From: Candidatus Zixiibacteriota bacterium
GTDB lineage: Bacteria; Zixibacteria; MSB-5A5; GN15; PGXB01
Assembly (NCBI GenBank): GCA_020345705.1
Contig: CP070766.1
Coordinates: forward strand, 56,256 to 63,607
Direction: 5' to 3'
DNA: 7,352 bases
Every line of letters begins with the position of its first letter. Position 1 is the stretch's first letter. The notes under the pieces are model-generated. The model did no database searches. It saw only the letters and a list, made by a program, of their open reading frames with translations, and had not been told where the DNA came from. This document shows, piece after piece, positions 1 to 6,402 of the stretch. Both the position numbers and the translations under genes were made by a program.

Positions 1-841
1 AATCGACGGTTTTGGTCCGGCTCGTGCCGAGTATCTCAAAGCTTCGATTTTGCAACACTCTCAGCAGCTTGACCTGACTGGCCTGACTCAAATCGGAGAT
101 CTCATCTAAGAAAATGGTTCCCCCGTGGGCCATTTCAAATCTGCCGACTCGGCTCTGCATGGCCCCGGTGAAGGCCCCTTTCGTATGCCCGAACATCTCG
201 CTCTCGAAAAGCGAGAGTGGAATCGCGCCCAGATTAACTCTGACAAAAGGACCGTCCCTGCGGCTGCTGTTACCGTGTATTGCCTCCGCGATCAGCTCTT
301 TGCCGGTCCCGCTTTCACCAATGAGAAGGACCGCAGCATCGGTGGCGCTGACCTTTCCGGCCGTCATTAAGACGGAGAGGAACTTTTTGTCGGCACCAAT
401 GATATTGCTGAAGTCATATCCGGCGTCAAGTTCCTTTCGATCACAAACGAGGCCAGTATCTTCCGGGAAATCCTGGGACAGCCTGAGGGCGGTTTTGACT
501 GATTGAAGAAAATGCTCGTTATTCCACGGCTTGGTAATGAAATCCGCCGCCCCGGCTTTCATACCCTCAACCGCTAACGGGATAGATCCCCAGGCGGTAA
601 TAAGAATGACGGGCGCCCTGGGACAGACCGCCTTGATTTCCTTCAGAAGCCGCAGACCTTCCTCTCCGGATGTGCTGACCGAGAAATTCATGTCCATAAC
701 AAACAGATCGGGGGATTCCGCTTTTGTGATGGCCAGGGCGTCTTCCGGCCCTCCCGCGAGCATAGTCTGATACCCGGCCTGCTTTAAAAGCAGGCTTAAG
801 GATGACCTGACCGCCTTATCGTCGTCGATAACAAGTATCAT
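1..841 (-). CDS. Sigma-54-dependent response regulator, NtrC family (3' end beyond window)
   Basis: This is a two-component transcription activator that would be phosphorylated by a histidine kinase and then drive RNA polymerase carrying sigma-54. The first 280 residues are visible. Residues 1-115 form a receiver domain with acidic D6-D8, phosphoacceptor D50 in the stretch FVMDMN, T82 and K104 (ITKPW). From about residue 145 the AAA+ domain starts, with Walker A GESGTGKE at 175-182, the sigma-54-contacting loop GAFTGA at 222-227, and Walker B GGTIFLDE at 240-247. The rest of the AAA+ domain and the expected C-terminal Fis-type helix-turn-helix lie beyond position 1. The ATG at 841 is chosen because it opens directly into receiver strand beta-1 (MILVIDDD) and no ATG, GTG or TTG is available between it and the in-frame upstream stop; no good Shine-Dalgarno is visible. 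It starts 50 bp after the second permease on the same strand, so it is probably the operon's last visible gene and its likely regulator (inference). Confidence 0.95.
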   Translation of the reverse strand, partial: MILVIDDDKAVRSSLSLLLKQAGYQTMLAGGPEDALAITKAESPDLFVMDMNFSVSTSGEEGLRLLKEIKAVCPRAPVILITAWGSIPLAVEGMKAGAADFITKPWNNEHFLQSVKTALRLSQDFPEDTGLVCDRKELDAGYDFSNIIGADKKFLSVLMTAGKVSATDAAVLLIGESGTGKELIAEAIHGNSSRRDGPFVRVNLGAIPLSLFESEMFGHTKGAFTGAMQSRVGRFEMAHGGTIFLDEISDLSQASQVKLLRVLQNRSFEILGTSRTKTVD

Positions 842-891
842 ATCAATATCAGATAACCCTGTAATATATGTCTTTTATACGCAATACTCAA

Positions 892-2085
892 TTATTCGCT
901 GTGAAGTGCCATTGCCGGTTGAATCCTCGCTGCCAGCCAGCCGGGATAAACCGCACATGTTGAGACTATTACTAAAATCAGAATCGCCGAGCACAATGCC
1001 GCAAGGCCGTAGACGCCTTCCGCGACCGCGCCGAACACACCGATAATCGGAACCTGGATGGCCACAAACACACCCGCGGCTATGCCGAAGGCGGCGATCA
1101 CCACGGTTTCTCCGAGGATGAGTTTAGAGATGTCGAGGGAACTGGCGCCCATCGCCCGGCGAACGCCAATTTCATCCCGACGGCGACTGATGGAATACCA
1201 TAGAACCCCGAACAACCCCAGGGCGACGTTGAAAACGAGGAATCCTGCAATGATGCCAATTACTGCGATCGGGACGATTTTCCCCTGAAAATAGCTTGCT
1301 CTCTTGTCTTCCAGCCGTTCAATATTCAGAGTCCAGTCCCTGACCACCGAGGCAAGTCGCTTCATCAACCTTTCCTCGAATTCAACGCCGAGACCCTCTC
1401 TGACCGCGAACATGATTTTTGTTACCATCGTGGAGGCAGTATCATACACCACGTTTCTTCTGAAGGCAACATTGTAAGGTTTTTCGAACTCACCCTTATA
1501 GCGATACTGGTCGATCACGCCAATGATTGTGTATTCCTTTTCCTCACCGACGATGGTCTGGCCGATCGCCGGCCCGGATCCAAAGAAAGCTTCTCTCAAC
1601 TGACGATTGATCACAAGGGGGGTCGATTTCAGCACGTCCTCTTCCTTGTTGAACCAGCGTCCTTCAATCAGAGGAATACCCATGACAGACGCGAAATCAT
1701 CGTCTGCGTAAAAAATGTGGAAACGATGCTGTCGATTATTGTATTCAAGAGAGCTGCTCCACGTATTGCCGGAATATGGGATATTGCTTGACGCCCAGGT
1801 CAGGTTTCTGATTTCTCTGAAGGCTTGCATTTCCTGCAGAACTTGCCTGACACCGGCGTTCTCTTCACTCTCACCACTTTTCTCCATTCCACTGCCTTTC
1901 CAGTTCATGGACAATACCCAGACATTCTTATACTCAAAGCCCAGAGGCTTTGCGGTGTTGTTAAGCCCGTGGAAGATCATGCCGCCAACTGCGAAAAGAA
2001 CTATGAACGAAATGAAGATTTCACTCATTATCAGGAAATTTCGTTTCCTGCGGTTCCAAATCAGTTTAAACAGGTGCCGTATCAT
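892..2085 (-). CDS. ABC transporter permease, MacB/FtsX family (second permease of the operon)
   Basis: This 397-residue inner-membrane protein has the architecture of MacB/FtsX-type permeases. It has one transmembrane helix at about residues 19-41, then a large periplasmic MacB-like domain (about 45-265), then three helices at about 271-294, 327-345 and 357-378. The cytoplasmic coupling segment after the second helix carries the family signature RRRDEIGVRRAMGAS (301-315), and the C-terminus has the typical YPGWLAARIQPAMAL ending. The start is ATG at 2085, which overlaps the preceding permease's stop as ATGA and has GAGAGGAG upstream, so the two are probably translationally coupled. It differs clearly in sequence from the first permease, so the pair probably forms a heterodimer served by one ATPase (inference). 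The periplasmic domain suggests a mechanotransmission role with the adaptor protein rather than classical pore transport, as known for MacB. The substrate cannot be read from the sequence. Confidence 0.92.
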   Translation of the reverse strand: MIRHLFKLIWNRRKRNFLIMSEIFISFIVLFAVGGMIFHGLNNTAKPLGFEYKNVWVLSMNWKGSGMEKSGESEENAGVRQVLQEMQAFREIRNLTWASSNIPYSGNTWSSSLEYNNRQHRFHIFYADDDFASVMGIPLIEGRWFNKEEDVLKSTPLVINRQLREAFFGSGPAIGQTIVGEEKEYTIIGVIDQYRYKGEFEKPYNVAFRRNVVYDTASTMVTKIMFAVREGLGVEFEERLMKRLASVVRDWTLNIERLEDKRASYFQGKIVPIAVIGIIAGFLVFNVALGLFGVLWYSISRRRDEIGVRRAMGASSLDISKLILGETVVIAAFGIAAGVFVAIQVPIIGVFGAVAEGVYGLAALCSAILILVIVSTCAVYPGWLAARIQPAMALHSE

Positions 2086-3335
2086 AGGTCAACTCCTCTC
2101 AACGCCTCAACGGGATGAAGCCTTGACATTTTGAAGGCGGGATAAACCCCCGAGAAAAGGCCAAAGAATAGACAGATGGCAAGGCAATACAGGAAGATTC
2201 GCATATTCAGCGTGAATTCCCCGTAGGGCACTATACCGCTTCCACTGACAATCTCCAGGGCGGCAATCGAAATAATGAAGCCGATCGCACCGCCAATCAA
2301 TGTGAGAATTACATTCTCCACGATAAACTGACCGACCAGGGTTCGTGAAGAAGCACCGAACGCTTTTCTGATGCCGATCTCTGAAGCTCGCTCGATTATC
2401 CGGCTGACATTGATATTGACGAGATTGATAGTCGGGAGCAACATGAAAAGAATCATGCCCAGGATGATGATCAGGATAAGATATGTACCGGTGCCCTCGA
2501 AACCTTCTCCGACGCCCACACCACCAAGGATCTGCGCACCTATGTAATCCGTCATAGTCCCGATATAACATTTTAGCCAGTCAAACTCGATGTCACCAAC
2601 CGGCTCGAGTTTCTCGGTTCGTTTTCGAAGCTCGCTCTTGATCTTCCCGAAGTCGGACTTATCATGAGCAAGCACGTAGGCGCCGAAGCTGCCGTAATAG
2701 CTGACTCTGCCGAGGTCGCTCTTTGACGTCGTCACCGGCACATAGATGTCGGCATACGCTTCCCACGTGGGTATGTCCTCATTTGCGATAACGCCGACAA
2801 CTCGATAGTTGATACCGTCGGCAGCGATATACTTCCCTACGGGTGCCTCCTGACCGAAATACTCCTTCCCGGTTTTCTCCGTTATCACAGTCACCGGTGT
2901 GGCGTTCTCCACAGCGGCGCGATCGTAGGGACGACCTTCGACAAAATCCATCTCGACGATATCCCAGAATTCGGCATCAGTAAACTTGAGGTTCAGTTCC
3001 AGTTTATTATTTCTGACATATTCATTAATGGTAACAGGTGCGGAATGAATTGAGACCATTTCGGGCGTTTTCATCGTTCTGACATGGTTGTCAAGGAAGT
3101 AATAGCTGGGAGTGGTGATCATATGGATATCTTCGCTGTACACTTCCACGAAGCCGACAAGGAGTGATCTGTCAAGCCTGGAGCCCGGCCCCGCAGGGGC
3201 CAGAAAGTGAGTCAGCAGGGCGGCGACAATCATCAGAACCAGAAGCGTGAAGCTGATTCCAAACAGGCTGACAAAAGTAAAGAATTTCCTCCGCAGCAAC
3301 ACCTTCCAGGCGATCTTTATGTAATTTTTCAGCAT
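2082..3335 (-). CDS. ABC transporter permease, MacB/FtsX family (first permease of the operon)
   Basis: This is an inner-membrane subunit of a MacAB-like exporter, 417 residues from the chosen start. Visible parts are an N-terminal helix at about 19-44, a periplasmic MacB-like domain (about 50-280), and three C-terminal helices at about 284-308, 342-363 and 380-394. The cytoplasmic loop signature IERASEIGIRKAFGAS lies at about 314-329, and the ending YPAFKMSRLHPVEALRG is typical of FtsX-fold permeases. A TTG at 3350 would add five residues, but the ATG at 3335 has a near-perfect AAGGAGG five bases upstream, and that Shine-Dalgarno would fall inside the coding region if the TTG were used, so 3335 is preferred. 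Only 11 bp separate it from the ATPase gene, and its stop overlaps the start of the next permease by 4 bp. Unlike canonical MacB, the ATPase is a separate polypeptide here. Confidence 0.93.
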   Translation of the reverse strand: MLKNYIKIAWKVLLRRKFFTFVSLFGISFTLLVLMIVAALLTHFLAPAGPGSRLDRSLLVGFVEVYSEDIHMITTPSYYFLDNHVRTMKTPEMVSIHSAPVTINEYVRNNKLELNLKFTDAEFWDIVEMDFVEGRPYDRAAVENATPVTVITEKTGKEYFGQEAPVGKYIAADGINYRVVGVIANEDIPTWEAYADIYVPVTTSKSDLGRVSYYGSFGAYVLAHDKSDFGKIKSELRKRTEKLEPVGDIEFDWLKCYIGTMTDYIGAQILGGVGVGEGFEGTGTYLILIIILGMILFMLLPTINLVNINVSRIIERASEIGIRKAFGASSRTLVGQFIVENVILTLIGGAIGFIISIAALEIVSGSGIVPYGEFTLNMRIFLYCLAICLFFGLFSGVYPAFKMSRLHPVEALRGVDL

Positions 3336-3340
3336 AGCGG

Positions 3341-3347
3341 CCTCCTT
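3341..3347 (-). promoter_or_regulatory. Ribosome binding site deciding the start of the first permease
   Basis: AAGGAGG on the minus strand sits five bases before the ATG at 3335, ideal Shine-Dalgarno identity and spacing. It overlaps the last base of the ATPase stop codon, and it argues against the TTG start at 3350, which would place it inside the coding region. Confidence 0.8.
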
Positions 3348-4012
3348 CAATTGACCTGGCTACCGTCAAAGAGTCGGATAATCCTCTCGGTCCTGTCCGC
3401 CATAGCTTGATTATGTGTAACCATCACAACCGTCGTTTCTTCATTCTCGTTAAGACCGACAAGTATTTTCAGGATTTCCTCACCCATTACAGAATCAAGA
3501 TTGCCGGTCGGCTCGTCAGCCAGGATGATTTCGGGCTCGCCGACAATCGCCCTGGCGATGGCCACTCTCTGGCACTGCCCGCCGGAAAGCTGACCGGGGA
3601 AGTGCTTTGTCCGAGCGCTCAAACCCACTTTTTCCAGTGCCGCGAGCGCCATCCGGCGGCGTTGCGATGACGCCATTCGGCGATACAGAAGCGGTATTTC
3701 GACGTTGTCCACGACCGTCAGATCGTTGATCAGATGATAGCTTTGAAAGACAAAGCCGACCTTTTCATTTCGCAGACGCGCCAGTTGCCGATCGCCCATG
3801 CTAATAACGGGCCGGCCTTCGATTTCGACGCAGCCTTCCGTCGGGGCATCGAGCAGCCCCATGATGTTGAGAAGAGTGCTCTTCCCCGAACCTGACGGAC
3901 CCATGACGGCCAGAAATTCGCCCTTTCTGACATCGATATTAATGTCACTCAAGGCCAGTGTCTCAATGGCACTGGTTCGATAAACCTTTTCGACGTTTTC
4001 CAATTTTATCAT
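3347..4012 (-). CDS. ABC transporter ATP-binding protein, MacB/LolD-like
   Basis: This is the cytoplasmic ATPase that powers the two downstream permeases; 221 residues from the chosen start, normal for the LolD/MacB-type stand-alone ATPase. All catalytic motifs are present: Walker A GPSGSGKST at 38-46, Q-loop Q90 (FVFQSYHL), signature LSGGQ at 142-146, Walker B IILADEP at 162-168 with catalytic E167, D-loop NLD at 171-173 and H-loop H200 (VTH). The signature is followed by CQR where the family usually has QQR, a mild substitution. An in-frame ATG at 4066 would add 18 residues and overlap the adaptor gene, but those residues (lysine-rich, no family match) look like leader sequence. The ATG at 4012 opens with MIKLENVEKVY, the usual start of the domain, and has AAAGGAAG five bases upstream. 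There is a 40-bp gap after the adaptor gene. Confidence 0.95.
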   Translation of the reverse strand: MIKLENVEKVYRTSAIETLALSDINIDVRKGEFLAVMGPSGSGKSTLLNIMGLLDAPTEGCVEIEGRPVISMGDRQLARLRNEKVGFVFQSYHLINDLTVVDNVEIPLLYRRMASSQRRRMALAALEKVGLSARTKHFPGQLSGGQCQRVAIARAIVGEPEIILADEPTGNLDSVMGEEILKILVGLNENEETTVVMVTHNQAMADRTERIIRLFDGSQVN

Positions 4013-4052
4013 GCCCTCTTCCTTTATTTGAAGTTTCTTTTTCTGCAAAATG

Positions 4053-5303
4053 TTAATCTTCGGCAATGCCGACTCTTTCCATGTGATAATAGTTGCTCAT
4101 ATCGGAAATGATTACTTCATCGCCCGGTCTTATATCACCGCGTATCTCCACGTAATCGTAGTTTGAGGCGCCGATACTGACCACTCTTCGGACAGCTTCA
4201 TCGCCTTCCACGACAAAGACTTTCTGATCGACCGAGCCTTCATAAAAAGCGCCGTTCCCGACGCGGATGACGCTGTCCTTGCATGAGGTTATGACAAACA
4301 CATCGACGCGAAGATTAGACCGAAGCGACACGTGTGACTTTTCATCAAGTTCCGCCACGAACGTCACAATGCCGTTTTCAACCGTGGGAAAAATGTTGCT
4401 GATCCGCCCGGCCAGATCAAGGTCATTGATGCGAACCTTCACCGGACCGCCGACTTTGAGTCTGGACGCATGTATATCCGATATCCTTGCCTCCACTTTG
4501 AAACTGCCCAGATCGGCAATACGCGCAAGCGCGTCGCCGGGATTGACAGTTGCTCCCAGGTCGTCGTTGATCCAGGTTATGACGCCGTTTCGGTCCGCTC
4601 TGGCGTCAGCCAGTTCCATCTGCCGCCGCACTTCGCCGATGCTGTTTTTCTGGATTTGTATTTGGAAATTCAGCTCGTTTAAATCCGCCTCCAATGACGC
4701 CTGCTGATTCTCCATCTGATTGGCCAACTGTTTCAATTCTCTTTGAGCTATTTCAAGACTCAGTTCGGCCCGTTCCAGGTCCTGTTGAGTGCCGCCGCCG
4801 ATCTCATAAAGGCGAGTGGCCCGTTCGAGCTGGGCCGTCATGAATTTCGTCTCCAGGTCCTTGATGTCATACCGGGCCTGAAGATCAATCCGCGTTCGCT
4901 GCAGGCGGAGACCGAGCTGCTCCTTCTTGTTTTTCAGCAAGGCCAGCTCGTCTGTCAGTTTCTCATATTCAATCTGGATGAATTCCTTGTTCAACTTCAG
5001 AATGGATTGGCCCGCTTTCACAGGGTCACCTGACTTCAGGATGATATTCTCGATTTTCGACGGAATAGGCGACGTTAAGACCTGCTCGAATTCAGGGGTC
5101 ACGACTCCGGAAGCCGTTATAGTTGCCTCAATCGTGCCGACTTCGGCGACCGAAGTAAGAATCTTACCCCGGCTGATAGTGGGGGTCATAATTGTCCGAA
5201 AAACTATGTAGACCACAAGCAATATCAGAACGACCGAGGCTATTTTCAGATATCGCTTGAGCCTCTTTTTTCTGATAATGTCAGCCGGTAATGCTCTATC
5301 CAT
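4053..5303 (-). CDS. Membrane fusion / periplasmic adaptor protein of MacA/HlyD type
   Basis: This protein would link the inner-membrane ABC transporter to an outer-membrane channel. From the chosen start it has 416 residues: a short basic cytoplasmic segment (IRKKRLKR near 9-17), one signal-anchor helix at about 19-36, the first half of a lipoyl/barrel-sandwich domain (GDPVKAGQSILKL at 92-104), a long alpha-helical hairpin rich in Glu, Gln, Lys and Leu (about 107-226), the second lipoyl half (NPGDALARIADL) and a C-terminal beta-barrel and membrane-proximal part. The open frame extends to an ATG at 5357, adding 18 residues, with another ATG at 5324. I prefer 5303 because MDRALPADIIRKKR resembles the usual start of such proteins and the weak purine-rich AGACAGG lies upstream, while neither earlier ATG has a recognisable ribosome site. 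It is the first gene of the export operon. No outer-membrane TolC-like gene is in the window. Confidence 0.9.
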   Translation of the reverse strand: MDRALPADIIRKKRLKRYLKIASVVLILLVVYIVFRTIMTPTISRGKILTSVAEVGTIEATITASGVVTPEFEQVLTSPIPSKIENIILKSGDPVKAGQSILKLNKEFIQIEYEKLTDELALLKNKKEQLGLRLQRTRIDLQARYDIKDLETKFMTAQLERATRLYEIGGGTQQDLERAELSLEIAQRELKQLANQMENQQASLEADLNELNFQIQIQKNSIGEVRRQMELADARADRNGVITWINDDLGATVNPGDALARIADLGSFKVEARISDIHASRLKVGGPVKVRINDLDLAGRISNIFPTVENGIVTFVAELDEKSHVSLRSNLRVDVFVITSCKDSVIRVGNGAFYEGSVDQKVFVVEGDEAVRRVVSIGASNYDYVEIRGDIRPGDEVIISDMSNYYHMERVGIAED

Positions 5304-5346
5304 AATAAAATGCCTGTCTCTCATGCATTGTTTAAGCAATTCATAC

Positions 5347-5361
5347 TCAATTCGCATGCCG
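5347..5361 (-). promoter_or_regulatory. Weak sigma-54-like -24/-12 element
   Basis: On the minus strand CGGCATGCGAATTGA aligns with the sigma-54 consensus TGGCAC-N5-TTGC. The -24 GG and the TTG of the -12 element match, but the usually invariant GC at -12 reads GA, and there are two further mismatches. Transcription would start near 5336, upstream of the preferred ATG at 5303 and downstream of the dyad sites, which is a coherent layout. The mismatch at -12 keeps confidence low. If this is the promoter, the ATG at 5357 cannot be the start. Confidence 0.25.
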
Positions 5362-5414
5362 AGTCATAGCGTGTTGTAAATCAACAAGTTGGCTCGCCTG
5401 AAAGAACCGTTCGA

Positions 5415-5430
5415 TGTCCGAAAACGGACA
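5415..5430. promoter_or_regulatory. Perfect inverted repeat, candidate activator (enhancer) site
   Basis: TGTCCGAAAACGGACA is a perfect 6-4-6 dyad. Its centre is about 119 bp upstream of the chosen adaptor start at 5303 and about 75 bp upstream of the weak -12 candidate. That is the size and placement of a site for a dimeric Fis-type helix-turn-helix, as used by NtrC-family activators. The regulator at the end of the operon is the likely ligand; this is inference, because its DNA-binding domain is outside the window. Confidence 0.6.
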
Positions 5431-5433
5431 CCG

Positions 5434-5449
5434 TGTTCGGGAGTGGTCA
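5434..5449. promoter_or_regulatory. Degenerate second copy of the inverted repeat
   Basis: TGTTCGGGAGTGGTCA matches the half sites of the neighbouring TGTCCG-N4-CGGACA dyad at 9 of 12 positions with the same 4-base spacer. It lies 19 bp from it centre to centre, close to two helical turns, so both sites would face nearly the same side of the DNA. Tandem strong and weak sites are common in front of sigma-54 promoters. Confidence 0.45.
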
Positions 5450-5590
5450 ATCCCTTATACGAAGCGAAGAGGCCTTTGGGCAAAAGGTGGGATTCAGGCC
5501 AGGAAGGACTTGAAATGGGCGTTTTATTTCCGAAAAACAGTGCGTAACACCTATTGACATCCGGGGATTCTGCCTTTGCTTGCCAGTGGA

Positions 5591-5606
5591 ATTGATTGAA
5601 ATCAAT
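5591..5606. repeat. AT-rich 6-4-6 inverted repeat
   Basis: ATTGAT-TGAA-ATCAAT is a perfect dyad in the gene-free stretch between the 122-residue gene and the operon control region. It has no adjoining T-run that would make it a terminator. It could be an operator, but nothing links it to a specific regulator. Confidence 0.35.
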
Positions 5607-5676
5607 GGCCTTTTATACAGCAGGCCGAACGACAAAAAAGAAGGGTAGCCGGATATTTGTTAATCGCTAATTTCTG

Positions 5677-6045
5677 CTATTTCCGGGGTGATATTTCGCC
5701 AAGGGAATTAATGATTTCCAATATATCAAATTTGAGAAACAGATCGAGATAGCCATCGGCGCCGAGGTCCCTGCATTCACAGTCCTCGGTGGGCTCATAA
5801 ACCGGCGTGCTGACGTCATCGCAATTCCATTGGATTGGAGAGGCTCCCTGAAGCGTGACTGTTGAGGCGTCTACCTGAGTTACCTCGAAATCTTCCGTTC
5901 CCAGTATGGCAAGAGGAAGGACACCTCGCCGACGCACGGGTCCGTCAGGCCGCACCTTGGCGCTGGAAGAAGAAATAGCGTTTTCAGTGCCAAAATCAAT
6001 CACGAGCTCTGAGAACGGTTTGAGATCGGGGATCTCGAAGCTCAT
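5677..6045 (-). CDS. Hypothetical protein resembling a secreted-protein domain, possibly a truncated remnant
   Basis: This is a 122-residue protein of unknown function. The segment RRGVLPLAILGTEDFEVTQV (about 39-58), followed by DASTVTLQGASPIQW, a DVSTP stretch, an acidic CEC segment and GADGYLDLFLKFD (about 95-107), resembles a domain I recall from secreted or surface proteins of environmental bacteria, often written GVLPVAILGT...DGxxDLxLKF. In those proteins a signal peptide precedes it and a further beta-rich stretch follows the LKF segment. Here there is no signal peptide, an in-frame stop lies nine bases before the ATG, and the protein ends about 15 residues after LKF. No clear Shine-Dalgarno is visible. 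Reading the other downstream frames shows no obvious continuation. It may be a decayed fragment of a larger secreted protein or a short cytoplasmic variant. Family resemblance is from memory, not from a search. Confidence 0.55.
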   Translation of the reverse strand: MSFEIPDLKPFSELVIDFGTENAISSSSAKVRPDGPVRRRGVLPLAILGTEDFEVTQVDASTVTLQGASPIQWNCDDVSTPVYEPTEDCECRDLGADGYLDLFLKFDILEIINSLGEISPRK

Positions 6046-6164
6046 TATTGATTAAGCTTCACACCTTTTCGGGGGCGAAAGCCAGCCGCTAAGAACGGGC
6101 GGGAAGGCGGGCATCGAGCCAAAATAAAGCTGTCTTACCTCAAGGCCGATAAAGGAATAAGAGT
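6046..6164. other. Intergenic region with a GC-rich, hairpin-prone stretch
   Basis: This lies between the minus-strand 122-residue gene and the plus-strand small ORF. GGC-GAAA-GCC at 6074-6083 can form a GNRA-capped three-pair hairpin, followed by GC-rich sequence to about 6120. I could not match it to a riboswitch or other RNA family, and I see no clear promoter. Confidence 0.3.
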
Positions 6165-6353
6165 ATGGCGCTGTCGGGAGGGGATGTTATCGGTAAAATC
6201 GCACGCGTGGCCGTGGCGAGAGGATGCGCGGCTATAAAAAGCTTCATATGTGGAATCGGAAAGAGTCTCCAAAATGCCGGTGGCCTGCAGAACTGGTTGA
6301 CAAGAAAGGCCTTATGGAGTATATTTGATTATAATATACTCGCACGGATATAA
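6165..6353 (+). CDS. Doubtful small ORF of 62 residues
   Basis: The ATG at 6165 is preceded by AAAGGA at suitable spacing, and the frame is open for 62 codons to a TAA at 6351-6353. The product starts MALSGGDVIGKIARVAVARG and is basic, with no motif, signal peptide or family that I recognise. Its last third overlaps a strong sigma-70-type promoter (6297-6325) that seems to serve the next gene, which is unusual for a real coding region. It ends 49 bp before that gene. It could be a chance ORF in a 5' region or a small leader peptide. Confidence 0.22.
   Translation: MALSGGDVIGKIARVAVARGCAAIKSFICGIGKSLQNAGGLQNWLTRKALWSIFDYNILARI
6297..6325 (+). promoter_or_regulatory. Sigma-70-type promoter for the SBBP-repeat gene
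   Basis: TTGACA at 6297-6302 is a perfect -35 hexamer. It is followed by exactly 17 bp and TATATT at 6320-6325, five of six matches to the -10 consensus. Transcription would start near 6332, giving a leader of about 70 bases before the ATG at 6403. A TATAAT at 6330-6335 is also present but is 27 bp from the -35 element. Confidence 0.6.
6319..6339. repeat. 7-bp inverted repeat overlapping the -10 region and start site
   Basis: GTATATT at 6319-6325 and AATATAC at 6333-6339 are perfect reverse complements with a 7-base spacer. The dyad covers the candidate -10 element and the expected transcription start, a typical position for a repressor operator. Its AT-richness means that it could also be chance. 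Confidence 0.4.
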
Positions 6354-6402
6354 CATTTACTTCGAATAAGCATTTGACGGTAAAGCCCAGGGGAAGCAAA
6401 TA

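Larger units (their letters stand above)
5304..5676. other. Non-coding regulatory region upstream of the export operon
   Basis: This 373-bp stretch lies between the adaptor gene and the 122-residue gene, both on the minus strand. I see no convincing coding region in it. It holds the tandem TGTCCG-type inverted repeats (5415-5449), a 5-5-5 inverted repeat TGTTG-N5-CAACA at 5372-5386, a weak -24/-12-like element at 5347-5361 and an AT-rich 6-4-6 inverted repeat at 5591-5606. The cluster of dyad sequences in front of the first operon gene suggests that it is the operon's control region. Confidence 0.6.

Noticed and set aside
114..770. Plus-strand open frames opposite the response regulator
   Set aside because: They are antisense shadows of a gene whose receiver and AAA+ motifs are all intact on the minus strand.
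5193..5204. Another TGTCCGAAAA half site inside the adaptor gene
   Set aside because: The second half site is absent (ACTATG instead of CGGACA) and the bases encode the transmembrane anchor region, so it is most likely coincidence.
5607..5626. GGCCT/AGGCC hairpin as a transcription terminator
   Set aside because: The stem is only five pairs with a 10-base loop, and no T-run follows on either strand.
5447..5635. Minus-strand open frame of 62 codons in the gene-free region
   Set aside because: The product has no recognisable motif, its 3' end (5447-5449) runs into the candidate operator copy, and no ribosome site precedes it. Probably chance.
6066..6120. GEMM-I (cyclic di-GMP) riboswitch suggested by the GGGGGCGAAAGCC stretch
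   Set aside because: Only a short piece is reminiscent. The conserved 5' GGGCAAACC-like part and the tetraloop-receptor part are missing, and GAAA here simply caps a three-pair stem.
6330..6335. Perfect TATAAT as the -10 element of the SBBP gene promoter
   Set aside because: It is 27 bp from TTGACA and has no good -35 element at 16-18 bp; TATATT at 6320 has ideal spacing.
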